From: Amoebidium appalachense
Lineage: Eukaryota > Ichthyosporea
NCBI GenBank assembly: GCA_963693365.1
Contig: CAVNZM010000018.1
Location: 1,984,001 to 2,048,000, forward strand
Direction: 5' to 3'
DNA length: 64,000 bases
The notes below the pieces were generated by a model, which did no database searches, had not been told where the DNA came from, and saw only the letters and a program-made list of their open reading frames with translations. Within the stretch, counting starts at the first letter, position 1; every line of letters begins with the position of its first letter. This document shows positions 1 to 13,960 of the stretch, one piece after another. The position numbers and the translations under genes were made by a program.

Positions 1-164
1 TTTCTTCTCTGAGATATCTGTGATATCTCACATGCTTCTTTATTGATGAGCTTATCAATAAAGTCTTAATAAAAAATAGTAATCAGTCAGAAATAGAACA
101 TGTGACTGATCCCCCCCCCCCCCCCCCCCCAAGCTCGCTCCCCCCTGCATTCTAGCTCGTTCCC

Positions 165-221
<57 letters not shown>

Positions 222-231
222 CGCCGCTTCT

Positions 232-301
<70 letters not shown>

Positions 302-443
302 CTCTCTCTCTCTCTCTCTCTCTCCCTCCCTCCCTCCCTCCCCCCTCTCTCTCTCTTCCCCTTTCCCCGTGCACCCCCCCCCCCCCCCCCCCCCCCCCCA
401 CACACACACCACGACCACCACACACATACACTGTAACACAGAC
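1..443. repeat. Left arm of a large inverted repeat (partial)
   Basis: This stretch reappears in reverse complement at about 2306-2852. The outer part carries the motif with gagatatctgtgatatctc. It is followed by a poly-C block, the word cgccgcttctag, a (CT)n block, a second poly-C block and a CA/CCA-rich segment ending near the word actgtaacacag. All of these recur in mirrored order in the right arm, with different homopolymer lengths. The arm starts at base 1, so its true outer end lies outside the window. It could be a terminal inverted repeat of a DNA transposon or foldback element, or an assembly fold. No transposase is seen between the arms. Confidence 0.8.
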
Positions 444-995
444 AATAATCCCGCGTTTCAACGCCAGACCTCTAAGTGACGTCTATGAAAACTGAGTTAT
501 TCGAAAGCTTGTGATTCTGTGTAACTATTTTTTTTATTATCCTGTGTGATATGGGGTTTCTTTTTTGGCGATTTAATAACTATTCGGTCAGGAATAGAAA
601 ATGTAAGCAGAGATGGGGGACTGTCGTGTACGTTTCAAGTTATCTTACATTCGGAAATTTTATTCCACAGTAAGTGACTTCCTTTCCCCGCCATATATGC
701 CGGGATTACTTCATGCACACATGCCACCGATCTGCGGCATCACCATCATGATGATGGTGGCCCAGCAGCATGGGGCCATGTTTTTATCCTTTCTTTTAAT
801 TTCTCTTTCGAGGCTCCGTGCTCGATTCGAACTGAGCGGTCTTCCCCCCTCCTTCCCTCCCTAACACCCCCCCCCCCCCCCCTCCCCCTCCCCTCCCTCC
901 CCCCCCTCCCCTCCCTCCCCCCCCCTCCCCCCCCCCCCCCCCACCTTCCGAGTCCCCCCCCCCCCTCCCTCCTCCGCCCCCTCCCCCCCCCCCCC

Positions 996-1848
<853 letters not shown>

Positions 1849-1850
1849 TG

Positions 1851-2230
1851 CTGTGAAATTAGGGGGTTTGTGGCCAAGGAATTGTCCCTAAAACTCTGCC
1901 GGAGAGTCCCTCGCTATTTTTTGAGGTTAGGTCCTACAATTTCTCAGCCAGTGGCTCTAAAACAGCCCGACTCTTTAAATAAATACCCCCTAAAAACGGT
2001 TAGTGGCTCAGCTACCAGGGCCATCCAGGCAGGGGAAAGGTTGTCAGCGGCTTAAATGGCACCAGCCAAAAAGGGATTTCTCTCCTGCCGGCGTGGCTGG
2101 GGTTGCTTGGTAACCCTGGGCAAAGTGTGTACTTATAATTAGGTTGTGAAGGATGCGACGGTTTAGCTTAGCTGAGCACATAGATAGCACCTTAACTAGT
2201 GTACTGTCGGTGCTGTGTGGTAGACGGTAG
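1851..2230 (+). repeat. Dispersed repeat R1, longest copy
   Basis: The first half (about 1851-2075) resembles 30788-31015: both contain gtgaaatta, attgtccctraaactc, ttttttgaggt, ccagtggct, and a shared ending with aaatggcaccmgccaaaaa. The second half (about 2085-2230) is reverse-complementary to about 39715-39915 and includes words such as gccggcgtggctgggg and cggtgctgtgtggtagacgg. It is therefore a middle-repetitive, non-coding element. No open frame of interest was seen. It could be a MITE, a SINE or a solo LTR; its termini were not resolved. Confidence 0.65.
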
Positions 2231-2263
2231 TTTACCTCAGCCTCGGCCCCATAACCCTCGGCT

Positions 2264-2295
<32 letters not shown>

Positions 2296-2305
2296 CCCCC
2301 GGCCA

Positions 2306-2852
<547 letters not shown>

Positions 2853-3132
2853 TACAAAAATGCCTTACTCACGGATACGGAGGAGATAACGACTAAGATA
2901 ATCATATACCCGAGAAAACTCATTAATCATACGGACCCGGGTGATTTAACATATAGTCAATAGAAGTAATATCAGGATTATCTAAGTAAGCTAATCGTCT
3001 CAGTTCGAACGGAATAATCTGAGATAAATAAATACATCTGTCTAAATGTTTTCGAGAGAAAGGTTCAGCACAAAAGTGGCACAAACATTTATGGAAACAA
3101 AGAGAGGGGGGGGGAGGGGGGGGGGGGGGGGG

Positions 3133-3163
<31 letters not shown>

Positions 3164-3336
3164 GGGAGACGGGGAGGGGAGGGGAGGGAGAAGAGGAGGA
3201 AGGAGACAGGAACAGACAGGGAGGGTTGATCTTTAGTCAGACAATTATAACCATCGGCAATAACATGTGTGTTTCGGGCTGTCTATAGTCAACCAATCGT
3301 TGAGTTTGGGCATATACCCGGTCCAATCATTTTCCC

Positions 3337-3377
<41 letters not shown>

Positions 3378-3941
3378 CGGCCCCGCCCCCGCCCCTTCCC
3401 CCCCGCCCCCTCCCAAAACCCACGCTGTGCGTCCCAAGATTACACTAAAAATGGCTATACTAACCCAACGTTCATTTATCCAGATAACACGAATGCTTAT
3501 CCTTTTAAATTTGGACATTTTCATGGTCGATCGTGAGTTTCTTTCTTGTTGATTTAAACATTAACAGGCCTAAGTAGCTTGGAGTATAGTACTGAGCTAG
3601 ATGTCAGTGGGTTTATATAGGTAGATGGGGGGGGGGGGGGGGGGGGGGGGGAGGGGAAGAGGGGGGGGGGGGTGGGGTGGGGGGGAGGGGGGAAGAGAGA
3701 GAGAAAAGGGGGAGTACGTGGCCATGGACGGTGGAGGTAGGGTGGGTATGGGCAGGTGGGTGGGGTGTGGGAAAGGGGGGGGGGGGGAGGGGGGAGGGGG
3801 AGGCGGGGAAGGGAGAGTATCACAGCCCCGTCTGATGGCTCGATGGTGCCTGTTGCTTGGGAGACTCCGGAAGTTTAATTCAGGCGAATGGGGAAAATAG
3901 AATGGTGTGTGGGTGAGTGCGTGAGGGAAATGTGTGTGTGT

Positions 3942-4004
<63 letters not shown>

Positions 4005-4165
4005 AGAGGGTGTCGATGATACAGGGAAGTTGGCACTTGTGTTCTAACGCACATGTAGCAAGTTCTCGTGTATGCCTGTGTGTGCATGTGTGACGTAATT
4101 TGTAGTGGCGGTGTTGCTTTCTTCTTCTTTTTTTGTTTGCCCCAAAGCTTTTTTTTTTTTTTTTT

Positions 4166-4213
<48 letters not shown>

Positions 4214-4760
4214 GGAGATTGCGCGCGCGCTCACGTTGGTGTGTGGCGGTGACAGCTACGTCTTGATCCCCTCCCCCCCCCACCGGAAAAGAGAAGGATA
4301 GGGAGGGGGGGGAAAACAAGTAATCACACGGCCATCTCTTGTTTTATGAGTTTGTCGTATTATTCTGTACAAACAATAAGGCATTATGGGCAGTATCATC
4401 AACTAGTGTGAAACCCACCCAGTCCCGCCAGGGGAGGGGCGCCTTTTTGCTTTTTTCTGTAATTTCTAAGAATATTCGCTCATTGGCTATTCACACACGT
4501 AAAATATGAACATTTTTCAATAGCGCTGGCTAAGTCAAAATCTATCCACAAGGTGCTCAGATCTATACAGAACATCAATAATAGGTCAGTCACACAGGCG
4601 AAATACATCACGTGAGATTGAGCCAATCAAGCGTCTTTGTCAGCAGCTAAAATTAGCATCTCTCTCTCCCGTTTTGCATCTCCTTTAACAATCTTTAACA
4701 ATTTCACCACCAAACATCTAACCAACCCAACAATTAAAGACAAACCACCCAACCACCCGC
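2853..4760. other. Gene-free interval, low complexity
   Basis: No supported gene was seen here. The stretch holds G-runs and GA-rich DNA at 3100-3210, a C-run at 3338-3375, G-rich DNA at 3627-3810, a G-run at 3957-4003, and a T-run followed by a G-run at 4149-4211. The remainder is AT-balanced unique sequence. The 3' untranslated region of the minus-strand matrix gene should lie just below 4761, but I see no clear polyadenylation signal. Confidence 0.6.
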
Positions 4761-7700
4761 CTAATAAATACCCTGCTGATACGCAAAATCCACATTCTGT
4801 GTCGTCTGTCCATCGACTACGTTCACAACCGTCATACCATCCGGCAACCCATCATTATCAATACTCGCCGAAAAACCGGCCGGTACCTTATTAACGATCA
4901 CCGTGTAAGACCCAGCCGGCAAATCATCGAACCAATACAGCCCGTCGGTGGAACGGGTGGTGGTGGTAGCCACAACCTTTCCGGTGCGATCTTTAACGCT
5001 CACAGAGATTCTGGCCATCTGCTCACCGGCGTCATATATGTCGTTGGTATTTTTATCCTCGAACACGTGCCCGCTAATCGAACATTTCTTGGCGGCGGAA
5101 GGAGCCGGTGCCGGTGCCGGTGTGGGTGCCGGGGCGGGAATGGGAACGGGAGCCGGGGCCGGAGCCGGCATGGGTACAGGGACCGGAGCAGGCGAGGGGG
5201 CAGGCATAGGGACCGGAGCGGGTGCCGGTGCCGGTGCAGGGGCGGGTGCCGGCATAGGAGCGGGAGCCGGGGTGGGGGCAGGGGCCGGCATGGGGGTAGG
5301 ATACGGCGCGGGTACGGGAACAGGGACGGGTGCCGGAGCCGGAACAGGCACGGGCGCTGGTGCTGGAATAGGGGCGGGGGTGGGGGCCGGAGTGGGGGCA
5401 GGGGGCGGGTGCCGGCATGGGTGCCGGGGCCGGGGAGGGAGTAGGGTACGGCGCAGGGATGGGAACGGGGGCGGGGGCAGGCGCGGGCGTGGGTGCGGGA
5501 GCAGGCATGGGGGCGGACGCGGGGACGAATAGGAAATCAGCACCAGTGGCATCTTCCTGCTCAGCTGCAAGCTGAATGCCAACAATTCCGTCGGTTGTTC
5601 CATCGGCTTCCATAGAGAGGGTGATGCCTGCGGGGACGGTCTCGGCAACGATGCCCACCTGATACTTAGTCAATGGGAGACCTTGGAACGAATACGAGCC
5701 GTCTGATTTGGTGGTTGTCACGGCAACCATCTGGCCGTTGGCTGTCAGCAGGGCTATCCTCACGCCGGCCAATCCCTCGCCGGCATCTGCCTGCAGGTTT
5801 CCATTGCGATCGACCGATAGAACACCGCTAATGCTGCCGACGGTCGCCGGAGATGGGTAAGGCATGGGGATAGGCGCGGGAACGGGGGACGGGTGCAGGG
5901 GCCGGGGCTGGGGTAGGCTTAGGGACCGGGGCAGGTGCTGGTGCCGGGGCAGGGGCAGGGGCTGGTGCCGGCATGGGGGCGGGAGCGGGCATTGGAACGG
6001 GGGCAGGTGCCGGGGCAGGGGTAGGCTTAGGTGCCGGGGCAGGTGCGGGTGCCGGCGACGGATATGGCATGGGAACTGGGACGGGGACCGGGGCCGGGGC
6101 GGGGGCAGGGGTAGGCTTGGGAGCCGGTGCAGGCGCGGGCGCAGGCATGGGGGCGGGTGCCGGGGCAGGGGTAGGCTTGGGTGCCGGTGCCGGGGCAGGT
6201 GCCGGCATAGGTGCGGGCGCGGGAATTGGCACGGGGGCCGGGGCCGGGGCAGGCGTAGGCTTGGGTGCCGGGGCAGGTGCCGGCATGGGGGCAGGGGCGG
6301 GTGTGGGTGCCGGGGATGGGTTAGGGACGGGAGCCGGGGCGGGAACGGGTGCAGGGGCGGGGGTACCCTTCTGCAGAACGAAATCATACCCATCCTGTTC
6401 CATATCGGCACCATTCACACCCGCACTAACATCCGTCATACCGTCAGGGACGTTATCGTGTTCGGCAATAATCTTGTACCCACTCACAACACCCAAAACA
6501 ATGGTGTATTTCCCAGCCGGAACATTCGAGAAGGTGTAGAAACCGTCGGCGTCCGTCGTGGTTGTCATGAGAACCTTTCCTCCCTGTGTCAGTGTCACGG
6601 TGACACCGCTCACGCCCTCACCGTCATCGGGAATCTGATCTCCGTTAATGTCGTTAAAGACAGCACCGCCAACCGTACCGTAACCTCCCGGCGTGACTGG
6701 GGCCGGGGCCGGGGCCGGCATGGGGGCGGGTTTCGGAACAGGTGCCGGTGTCGGTGCAGGTGCCGGCATGGGGGCAGGGGAGGGAGACGGCTTGGGAACA
6801 GGTGCCGGTGCGGGTGCTGGGGCCGGTGCAGGCATGGGGGCAGGGGCCGGGATGGGAGCCGGAGCCGGGGCGGGGGTGGGAGACGGCTTGGGGACGGGTG
6901 CCCGGGTGGGTTCTGGGTGCCCTGCCACGGTGTAAGCAAAGTCATTGTTCTCCTGTGGCTCACTGCTAACTGTGACGGCGGTTTTGCCGTCGGCAGCATC
7001 ATCGGCATCGAACAGCGGTGTCCACGTGGGTGCTACCACCGGCACAAGCACGTACGTGTCCTGCGCCACCCCCTTAAACACGTACCGGCCCGTGGAATCC
7101 GTCGTGGCAGTGGCGATCACGGTGCCGGTGGGTGAGCGCAGTTCCACCTTAACGCCCGGGGTTTCCTCACCCTCGGTGTAATCACCATCCCCGTTCTTAT
7201 CAACGAAGATGAGACCGGAAACACTTCCGGTTGTGCCCGGTGCCGGAACGGGGACGGGTGCGGGTGCGGGGGCCGGAGCCGGCATGGGAGCCGGGGTGGG
7301 TGCGGGCGACGGGTAGGGAACCGGCACCGGCGTGGGGGCGGGGGCGGGGGCGGGGGCGGGGGTAGGCATAGGGGCTGGGATGGGGACGGGTGCCGGCGCC
7401 GGAGCAGGTGCCGGCATGGGGACGGGTGCGGGGGAGGGTGCCGGGATAGGAGCGGACTTGATGACGTAAGCAAAGTCATATCCCTCCATCATTGGCTCAC
7501 TGCTGCTGACCGTAACAGTTGTCTTTCCATCGGCATTGTCATCTGCATCAAATAGAATATCCCAGGTGGTGGGGACGGAAGGCACGAGAACATACGTGCC
7601 CTGCGCCACACCCTTAAACACATACTGGCCCGTGGAATCCGTCGTGGCGGTGGCGATAACGGCTCCGGTGGGTGAGCGCAGTTCTACCTTAACGCCTGGG

Positions 7701-9273
7701 GCCCCCTCGCCGTTCGTGTATTCGCCATCCCCATCCTTATCGACAAAGATCAGACCGGAAACACTTCCGGTTGTGCCCGGTGCCGGAACGGGGACGGCTG
7801 CGGGGGCCGGAGCCGGCATGGGAGCCGGGGTGGGTGCGGGCGACGGGTAGGGAACCGGCACCGGCATGGGGGCGAGGGCAGGGGTAGGCATGGGGGCTGG
7901 GATGGGGACAGGTGCCGGTGCCGGAGCAGGAATGGGAACCGGTGCAGGTGCGGGGGCAGGTGCCGGCATGGGGGCGGGGGAGGGAGACGGCTTGGGAACG
8001 GGTGCCGGGGTGGGTTCTGGGTGCCCTGCCACGGTGTAAGCAAAGTCATAGTTCTCCTGTGGCTCACTGCTAACTGTGACGGCGGTTTTGCCGTCGGCAG
8101 CATCATCGGCATCGAACAGCGGTGTCCACGTGGGTGCTACCACCGGCACAAGCACGTACGTGTCCTGCGCCACCCCCTTAAACACGTACCGGCCCGTGGA
8201 ATCCGTCGTGGCAGTGGCGATTACGGTGCCGGTGGGTGAGCGCAGTTCCACCTTAACGCCCGGGGTTTCCTCACCCTCGGTGTAATCACCATCCCCGTTC
8301 TTGTCAACGAAGATGAGACCGGAAACACTTCCGGTTGTGCCCGGTGCCGGAACGGGGACGGGTGCGGGGGCCGGAGCCGGCATGGGAGCCGGGGTGGGTG
8401 CGGGCGACGGGTAGGGAACCGGCACCGGCGTGGGGGCGGGGGCGGGGGTAGGCATGGGGGCTGGGATGGGGACGGGTGCCGGCGCCGGAGCAGGAATGGG
8501 AACCGGTGCAGGTGCGGGGGCAGGTGCCGGCATGGGGGCGGGGGAGGGAGACGGCTTGGGAACGGGTGCCGGGGCAGGTGCAGGCATAGGAGCGGGTGCG
8601 GGTGCGGGAATGGGAGCCGGAGCAGGGGCAGGGGCGGGTGCGGGTGTGGGGGAGGGTGCCGGGATAGGAGCCGACTTGATGACGTAAGCAAAATCATATC
8701 CCTCCATCATTGGCTCACTGCTGCTGACCGTAACAGTTGTCTTTCCATCGGCATTGTCATCTGCATCAAATAGAATATCCCAGGTGGTGGGGACGGAAGG
8801 CACGAGAACATACGTGCCCTGCGCCACACCCTTAAACACATACTGGCCCGTGGAATCCGTCGTGGCGGTGGCGATAACGGCTCCGGTGGGTGAGCGCAGT
8901 TCTACCTTAACGCCTGGGCCCCCCTCGCCGTTCGTGTATTCGCCATCCCCATCCTTATCGACAAAGATCAGACCGGAAATCGTACTGCTTGTACCTGGAG
9001 CCGGTGCGGGGGTCGGGTATGGGGCGGGGACGGGAACGGGAACCGGAGCCGGGGCGGGAGCCGGCATAGGGGCGGGGGCGGGGGCGGGTGCCGGGATGGG
9101 AGAGGGGGCAGGCATGGGAGCCGGTGCAGGCATGGGGACGGGGACGGGTGCCGGTGCTGGTGCCGGTGCCGGCATGGGGGCGGGGGCTGGGGTCGGGGCC
9201 GGGGTGGTGCCGGGGGCGTAGCCAAAGTCAACACCTTCAACTTGATCGTCACCAGCAACAAGTACTACCTGGT

Positions 9274-9305
<32 letters not shown>

Positions 9306-9356
9306 GAATGTGTGTGTGTTAGCACAAAGCACACATTGGCAGTGACATGAAGGGCA

Positions 9357-9388
<32 letters not shown>

Positions 9389-12037
9389 GGGGGTGGGGGA
9401 CGGGTGGATGGGTGGTGGTGGTTGTGCTAGTGGGTGTGTGTGTTGGGGGGGGGGGGGGGATTTCACAAGCATTACAGGCCCTTGTGAGGGAGGGGGAAGG
9501 GGGGAGGGGGGAACTTCAAGGGAGGAAGGGGAGGCGGAGGTTCCCAAGTCATCACTAACACACGATATGAGGGAGTTGGGGTGGGGGTGGGGGGAGAGGG
9601 GGGGGGGGTCAAGGGAGGAAGGGGAGGCGGAGGTTCCCAAGTCATCACTAACACACGATATGAGGGAGTTGGGGTGGGGGTGGGGGGAGAGGGGGGGGGG
9701 TGGAGGGGACGGCGGGAAGGGGATAAGTAGGGGGGGGGGGGGGGGGAAAGAAGTCCACACGCAGCAATGACACACCCAAAGTACAGAAACTCCTTTTTTG
9801 GCCGGAGTCCGGGGGGGGGGGGGGGGGAAGGTAAAAACTAATATGCGGTACGGACAATGCAACACATCCCGAGTTTAACACCTTTTCGCACAAGCAAACC
9901 ACACCTTTTAGCCAAAAACCACGCCTTCTGGCAAAGTTTAAACACCTTTTTACACACACACACACACACAAAAACACACCTTGAAAAACCGCAAAACACC
10001 TTCTCACAAAACAGCACCTTTCTTCGCAGCGCATACTTGTGTGCTGGGGAAGGGGGTGGGTGGGGGGGGGGAGGGGAGGAGGGGGAGAGAGGGGGGGGGG
10101 GGTTCCGAGGGGGAAGGGGAGGGAGTGGAGAGCTTAAGGTGCGGAAACCCTACCTGAGTAATTCCATCGAGATTGGTGTCCTTGGGGTCGCTCTCAAACA
10201 CCACCTTAAGGCCGGCAATAGGGCTCACCACCACAACATAGGTACCAACCGGAATTCCAACAAAGACATACCCACCCATTTCATCCGTGGTGGTGGTCTG
10301 AACCACCGCGCCGCTGCGTGATTTGAGGGTGACAGAAACACCCTTAATCTCTTCCCCGTCATCCGGGGTTTTGTTGGCGTTGGTATCCTTAAACACAGCA
10401 CCGGAGATACTTCCAGAATAGCTGCCGGGCTGAGGAGCGGGAACGGGAACGGGCGCGGGAGCCGGCATGGGAACAGGTGCTGGGGCGGGAGCCGGGGAGG
10501 GCTTAGGGACGGGAGCCGGTGCCGGCGCGGGCATAGGAGCCGGCATGGGGGCAGGGGCGGGGATGGGGACGGGTGCCGGCATAGGGACGGGAGCCGGGGA
10601 AGGCTTGGGAACGGGAGCCGGGACCGGGGCGGGCATAGGAGCCGGCATAGGTGCCGGGGATTGCTTGGGTACCGGTGCGGGCATGGGGACGGGAACGGGT
10701 GCCGGTGCCGGGGAAGGAGAAGGCTTAGGAACGGGGCTCGGGGCGGGGGCCGGCATGGGGATGGGAGCCGGAGCCGATGTGGGTTTGGGAGGAACGGGAA
10801 CAACAGTGTAGCCACCCGAAACGTAACCGAAGCTAGCTTGTGTGCGTTTACCGTTTGTCAAAATGACGTTCGTGCGTCCGTCGGGGTTCGAATCCGCTTC
10901 GTATGCGGGGGAGAGGGTGGCGGGTACACCGCTTGCAACCACAACGGTGTACCGCCCAGGCGCGGCCTTAATCTCGTACGCTCCGTTGCTATTGGTTGTT
11001 CCCTTAGCAACCACATTCCCGGACGCGTCAACCAATTGAATCAAAACGTTAGCGAGACCCTCCCCAGGACGATATTTGCCGCCTAGGCTCTTGCTGTTGT
11101 AGACTGTTCCCGCGACCCACGTGTTATGTGCATCCCCTCCATTATTCCCACCGTTTCCACCGGAATAACCAAAATCGACGTTTTGTTTTCCGTTACCGCT
11201 TGTGATTGTCACGGTAGTAGCACCATTCAATACGCCGTCAGGATCCGCCGTCTGTTGAAGCCCCGAGGGTACTTTCTCCACGACCACGCGGTATGTCCCG
11301 TCCGGCGCGTTAACGAAACTGTACTTCCCGTTGCTGGTTGTGAGAAGGGTAGCAACGCGTGTCCCCTTTGAATTTTCGAGGTGGACGGTTACACCCGGGA
11401 TACCGGCCTCGCCCAAATCGAAGCGGCCGTTGAGATTCGTGTCGCTGAAAACCGATCCGCAGATTGTGCCTTTTGATTGGTTGATGGCGACGCACCAACC
11501 TTTTGCACCCTTGACGTACCCTGGGGGGCAGTCGGTGGTGCCTTTGCTGAACCACGATCCTAAGAGGGGGTGGAGGGGGGGGGGGGGGGGGGGGGGGGGA
11601 TGCACGTGTTAGCGGGGTTTTTGCAGTGTGTGCATTGAAAGTGGATGTAACTCATGTGTGGTGTGTGTGCCGCTAAGTCTTGTGTAATCATTGCACTTGC
11701 AGTTGCTGTGTATGAACCTTGTCGCACTGTACACTGTGACACACAGGACCAAAAAAAAAAAAAGAAAGAAAGCAGCGTTCTGAATGGTGTATAGAAAGGA
11801 TTCACACTAATTTGAACAACCGTTAGTCCAGTCAAGTCTGTATATTTTCCCCGAAGAATAAAGAGCTCGTGTTACCGTGACAGTATGCAAAGCCGCTCAT
11901 CATTATGGAAGCAGGTGTGCCTAGGGCCTGTGTGAACATGTAATGCGGGTAAAAAGGCTATAGGTAGCCTTCCCATTTTGTGTTCGTCACACGGTACATT
12001 TATATGCGGATGTGCATGTGCCAGGGTGTGTCTGTAT

Positions 12038-12078
<41 letters not shown>

Positions 12079-12407
12079 TGTGTGTGTGTACATGCGCGTG
12101 TGTGCGTTCGTGTGTTTGTTTAGACACCACAGCTTGCGTTTTGTGCTTTTATGCATGTGCACGGTAATGTATGTGTGCGCATGTTTCTTTTACCTAGTGA
12201 AATGCGCCACTGAGTGAGGGTGAGCATGCCACGGGGTCAAAGAGGTTTGTGCTTTGTTTAGTTAAACCTGCCATGCGCTCCTCACTGTCTGTGACAGTAA
12301 ATTATCTGTGCGCTATGAAGTGATAAATACGCTCTGCACTCACCGAAGAAGTTGGCCTCCGCTGCGCCTGCAAGGGCCAGGGCAAGTGTGACGGCCGCAG
12401 CCTTCAT
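4761..12407 (-). CDS. Secreted Pro/Ala-rich matrix protein with ten SdrD B-like modules (3 exons)
   Basis: Three coding exons were placed on the minus strand. Exon 1 (12407-12344) encodes a signal peptide starting [18 protein letters not shown] and ends at a GTGAGT donor in phase 1. Exon 2 spans 11559-10154 and ends in phase 0. Exon 3 spans 9268-4761 and ends with TAG. Phases agree at both junctions, and the second junction restores a module of the form ...NLDGITQ then [12 protein letters not shown]. The mature protein has ten copies of a prealbumin-like fold typical of SdrD B and CNA-B domains. Each has an opening sISGxVFxDxNgDGxxxxGE with Asp/Asn-rich, possibly calcium-binding residues, then GVxVxLxxxxG and a closing vdFxY. 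Modules are joined by [15 protein letters not shown] linkers, suggesting an extended wall or surface protein. Two single-G insertions, in the G-runs at 5884-5888 and 5401-5405, break the frame of exon 3. Discounting both gives about 1991 residues, an exact multiple of three. The family assignment is by eye; the function in adhesion or matrix is inferred. Confidence 0.85.
6920..9000 (-). repeat. Recent internal duplication of a two-module unit in the matrix gene
   Basis: The module at about 8985-8670 is nearly identical at nucleotide level to the one at about 7770-7450. The module at about 8335-8030 is nearly identical to the one at about 7230-6920. The offset is about 1.2 kb for the first pair and 1.1 kb for the second, the difference lying in the Pro/Ala linkers. 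A two-module block (types ending [18 protein letters not shown] and ETPGVKVEL) was thus copied in tandem. The other six modules are much more diverged. Confidence 0.85.
9516..9701. repeat. 93-bp tandem duplication inside intron 2 of the matrix gene
   Basis: Two copies of a unit starting tcaagggaggaaggggaggc lie head to tail at 9516-9608 and 9609-9701. They are almost identical and embedded in G-rich intron sequence. The unit lies wholly within the 9269-10153 intron and has no coding consequence. Confidence 0.9.
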
Positions 12408-13960
12408 TTTCGTTCGCTGCCGGTCAAGTCCGGCTGTATCACACTAGCAGAAACTTCAGAAAACGAAGCAAGAAAACACCAAAATGATGGGTGAAAAAGA
12501 AACAAAAAAATGAATGGATACGCACGCTAGCGCACACACGCACGCAGGTAGAAACCCCCAGCGATGAATAAATAGCGTTTGTGTGTGCACATGTGTGGCG
12601 AAGGCCTGGCGAGGCAAAGCCTGATGGCGGTGTGTTATGTTTATTGGTGGTTCTTGTTTGGCCAATCGATTATTCATGAGCGTCCGCCAAAATGGGAATT
12701 GTGTGAAAACTCACCCATATTGGATAACACCATCAATGCCAAGACGGTGGCAGGCTTTTCATTTAGGGCAAGAAACAAGCAGCAACTAAATTTATGGAGT
12801 TTTAGAGCAAATGAAGTTCATTAATAATAAATTGTTGGTTTTACAAATTTTGTTTATATCTTTTTACTGTTTATACAATTGATTCAATAAAGCATTTGGT
12901 ACGCTGTGAGACTTGTGATTTTCATGTTTTTACACCATCTCCATTAATTCGAACATTCCAATTGGTGGAGTTCGTTGTAGGATCTGATTGCAACTTGGCG
13001 CAACGGACTTTCCAATTGATTGAGAGTACTTGCCGACTTGACGCCAAGAAACACCTTATTTTGGTGATTTGTATATATTTAATCCCTTAATATAGACCTA
13101 TTTTTATATTGGCCGTGTGTGGCCTTCTCAGACAACAGTATTCACCAATAATCAAAACGCAAAACCATTTAGGTCGCCTACCAGCACCTTTTTTTTTTTT
13201 TTTTTTTTTTTTTGATGGGGCCTGGCGTCGATTGCAAGTCCGGGCCAGAGGCCTTTAGCAGCACGGTCGGCCCGGGCCATGGCATGATGCCCGGCGAGCA
13301 TGAACACAGGTCTCAGACAACAAGTGAGTATGGGCGGCCAAAATGTATTTATCTGCTCCACATGGCCCGTGTACAGGATGCACAACAGTGTGTTGGTGTG
13401 TGCACGTGTCTGGAAGTCTTAGCGCCTGTGCACGTGCTGCGCCGGTGCAGGCATTGAAGAGGGTTTCTTTTAGCTTTTCGGGCCGGGTCGGGTCAGAGGC
13501 ATTTCTAGCTATATGTTGGCGTGCTGCGCATCGCTGCGCACCATCTTTTTGCCGGCAGCAAGGTACAAATACATCATAATACAACAAAAAAGAAAAAGAA
13601 AAGAGAAAAAAAAAGGATAATAGAAAGGGAAAAAAATAATAAAGCGTTTGGAAGAAAACTGCAGTTCATATCATGATTTATATGCTGAGCAAACGGCTTG
13701 ACCCGGATATGCTGGAATGGGGACAATTAATTAAAGGTCCCTCTACCTCCCTAGGGCTAACGCCGCGGGCGGGGAGGACCCTGATGTCATGTTTGCGCAA
13801 GTCAGACCCACCTATTGCAAGTACCGCGGTACGGCTAGATCATAGTGTGAATATGAATAGTTTCAAGTCTATGGCTGATAGATATCTTTTTACTCTACGT
13901 GTTGAGTCCCTTCCGGTGTTAGGACCGCAAAAACACCAACTACTATAGCTAGTAGCCTAT
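12408..13960. other. Intergenic interval upstream of the matrix gene
   Basis: No supported gene was seen. The part next to 12407 should hold the promoter of the minus-strand matrix gene, but no TATA box was identified with confidence. A T-run lies at 13191-13213, and an A-rich stretch at about 13585-13645. Short open frames at 12896-13090 and 13673-13948 have no recognisable features. Confidence 0.5.

Noticed and set aside
4948-8687. Gly-Ala-rich and Arg-Gly-rich frames on the plus strand
   Set aside because: They are antisense shadows of the Pro/Ala linkers in the minus-strand matrix gene.
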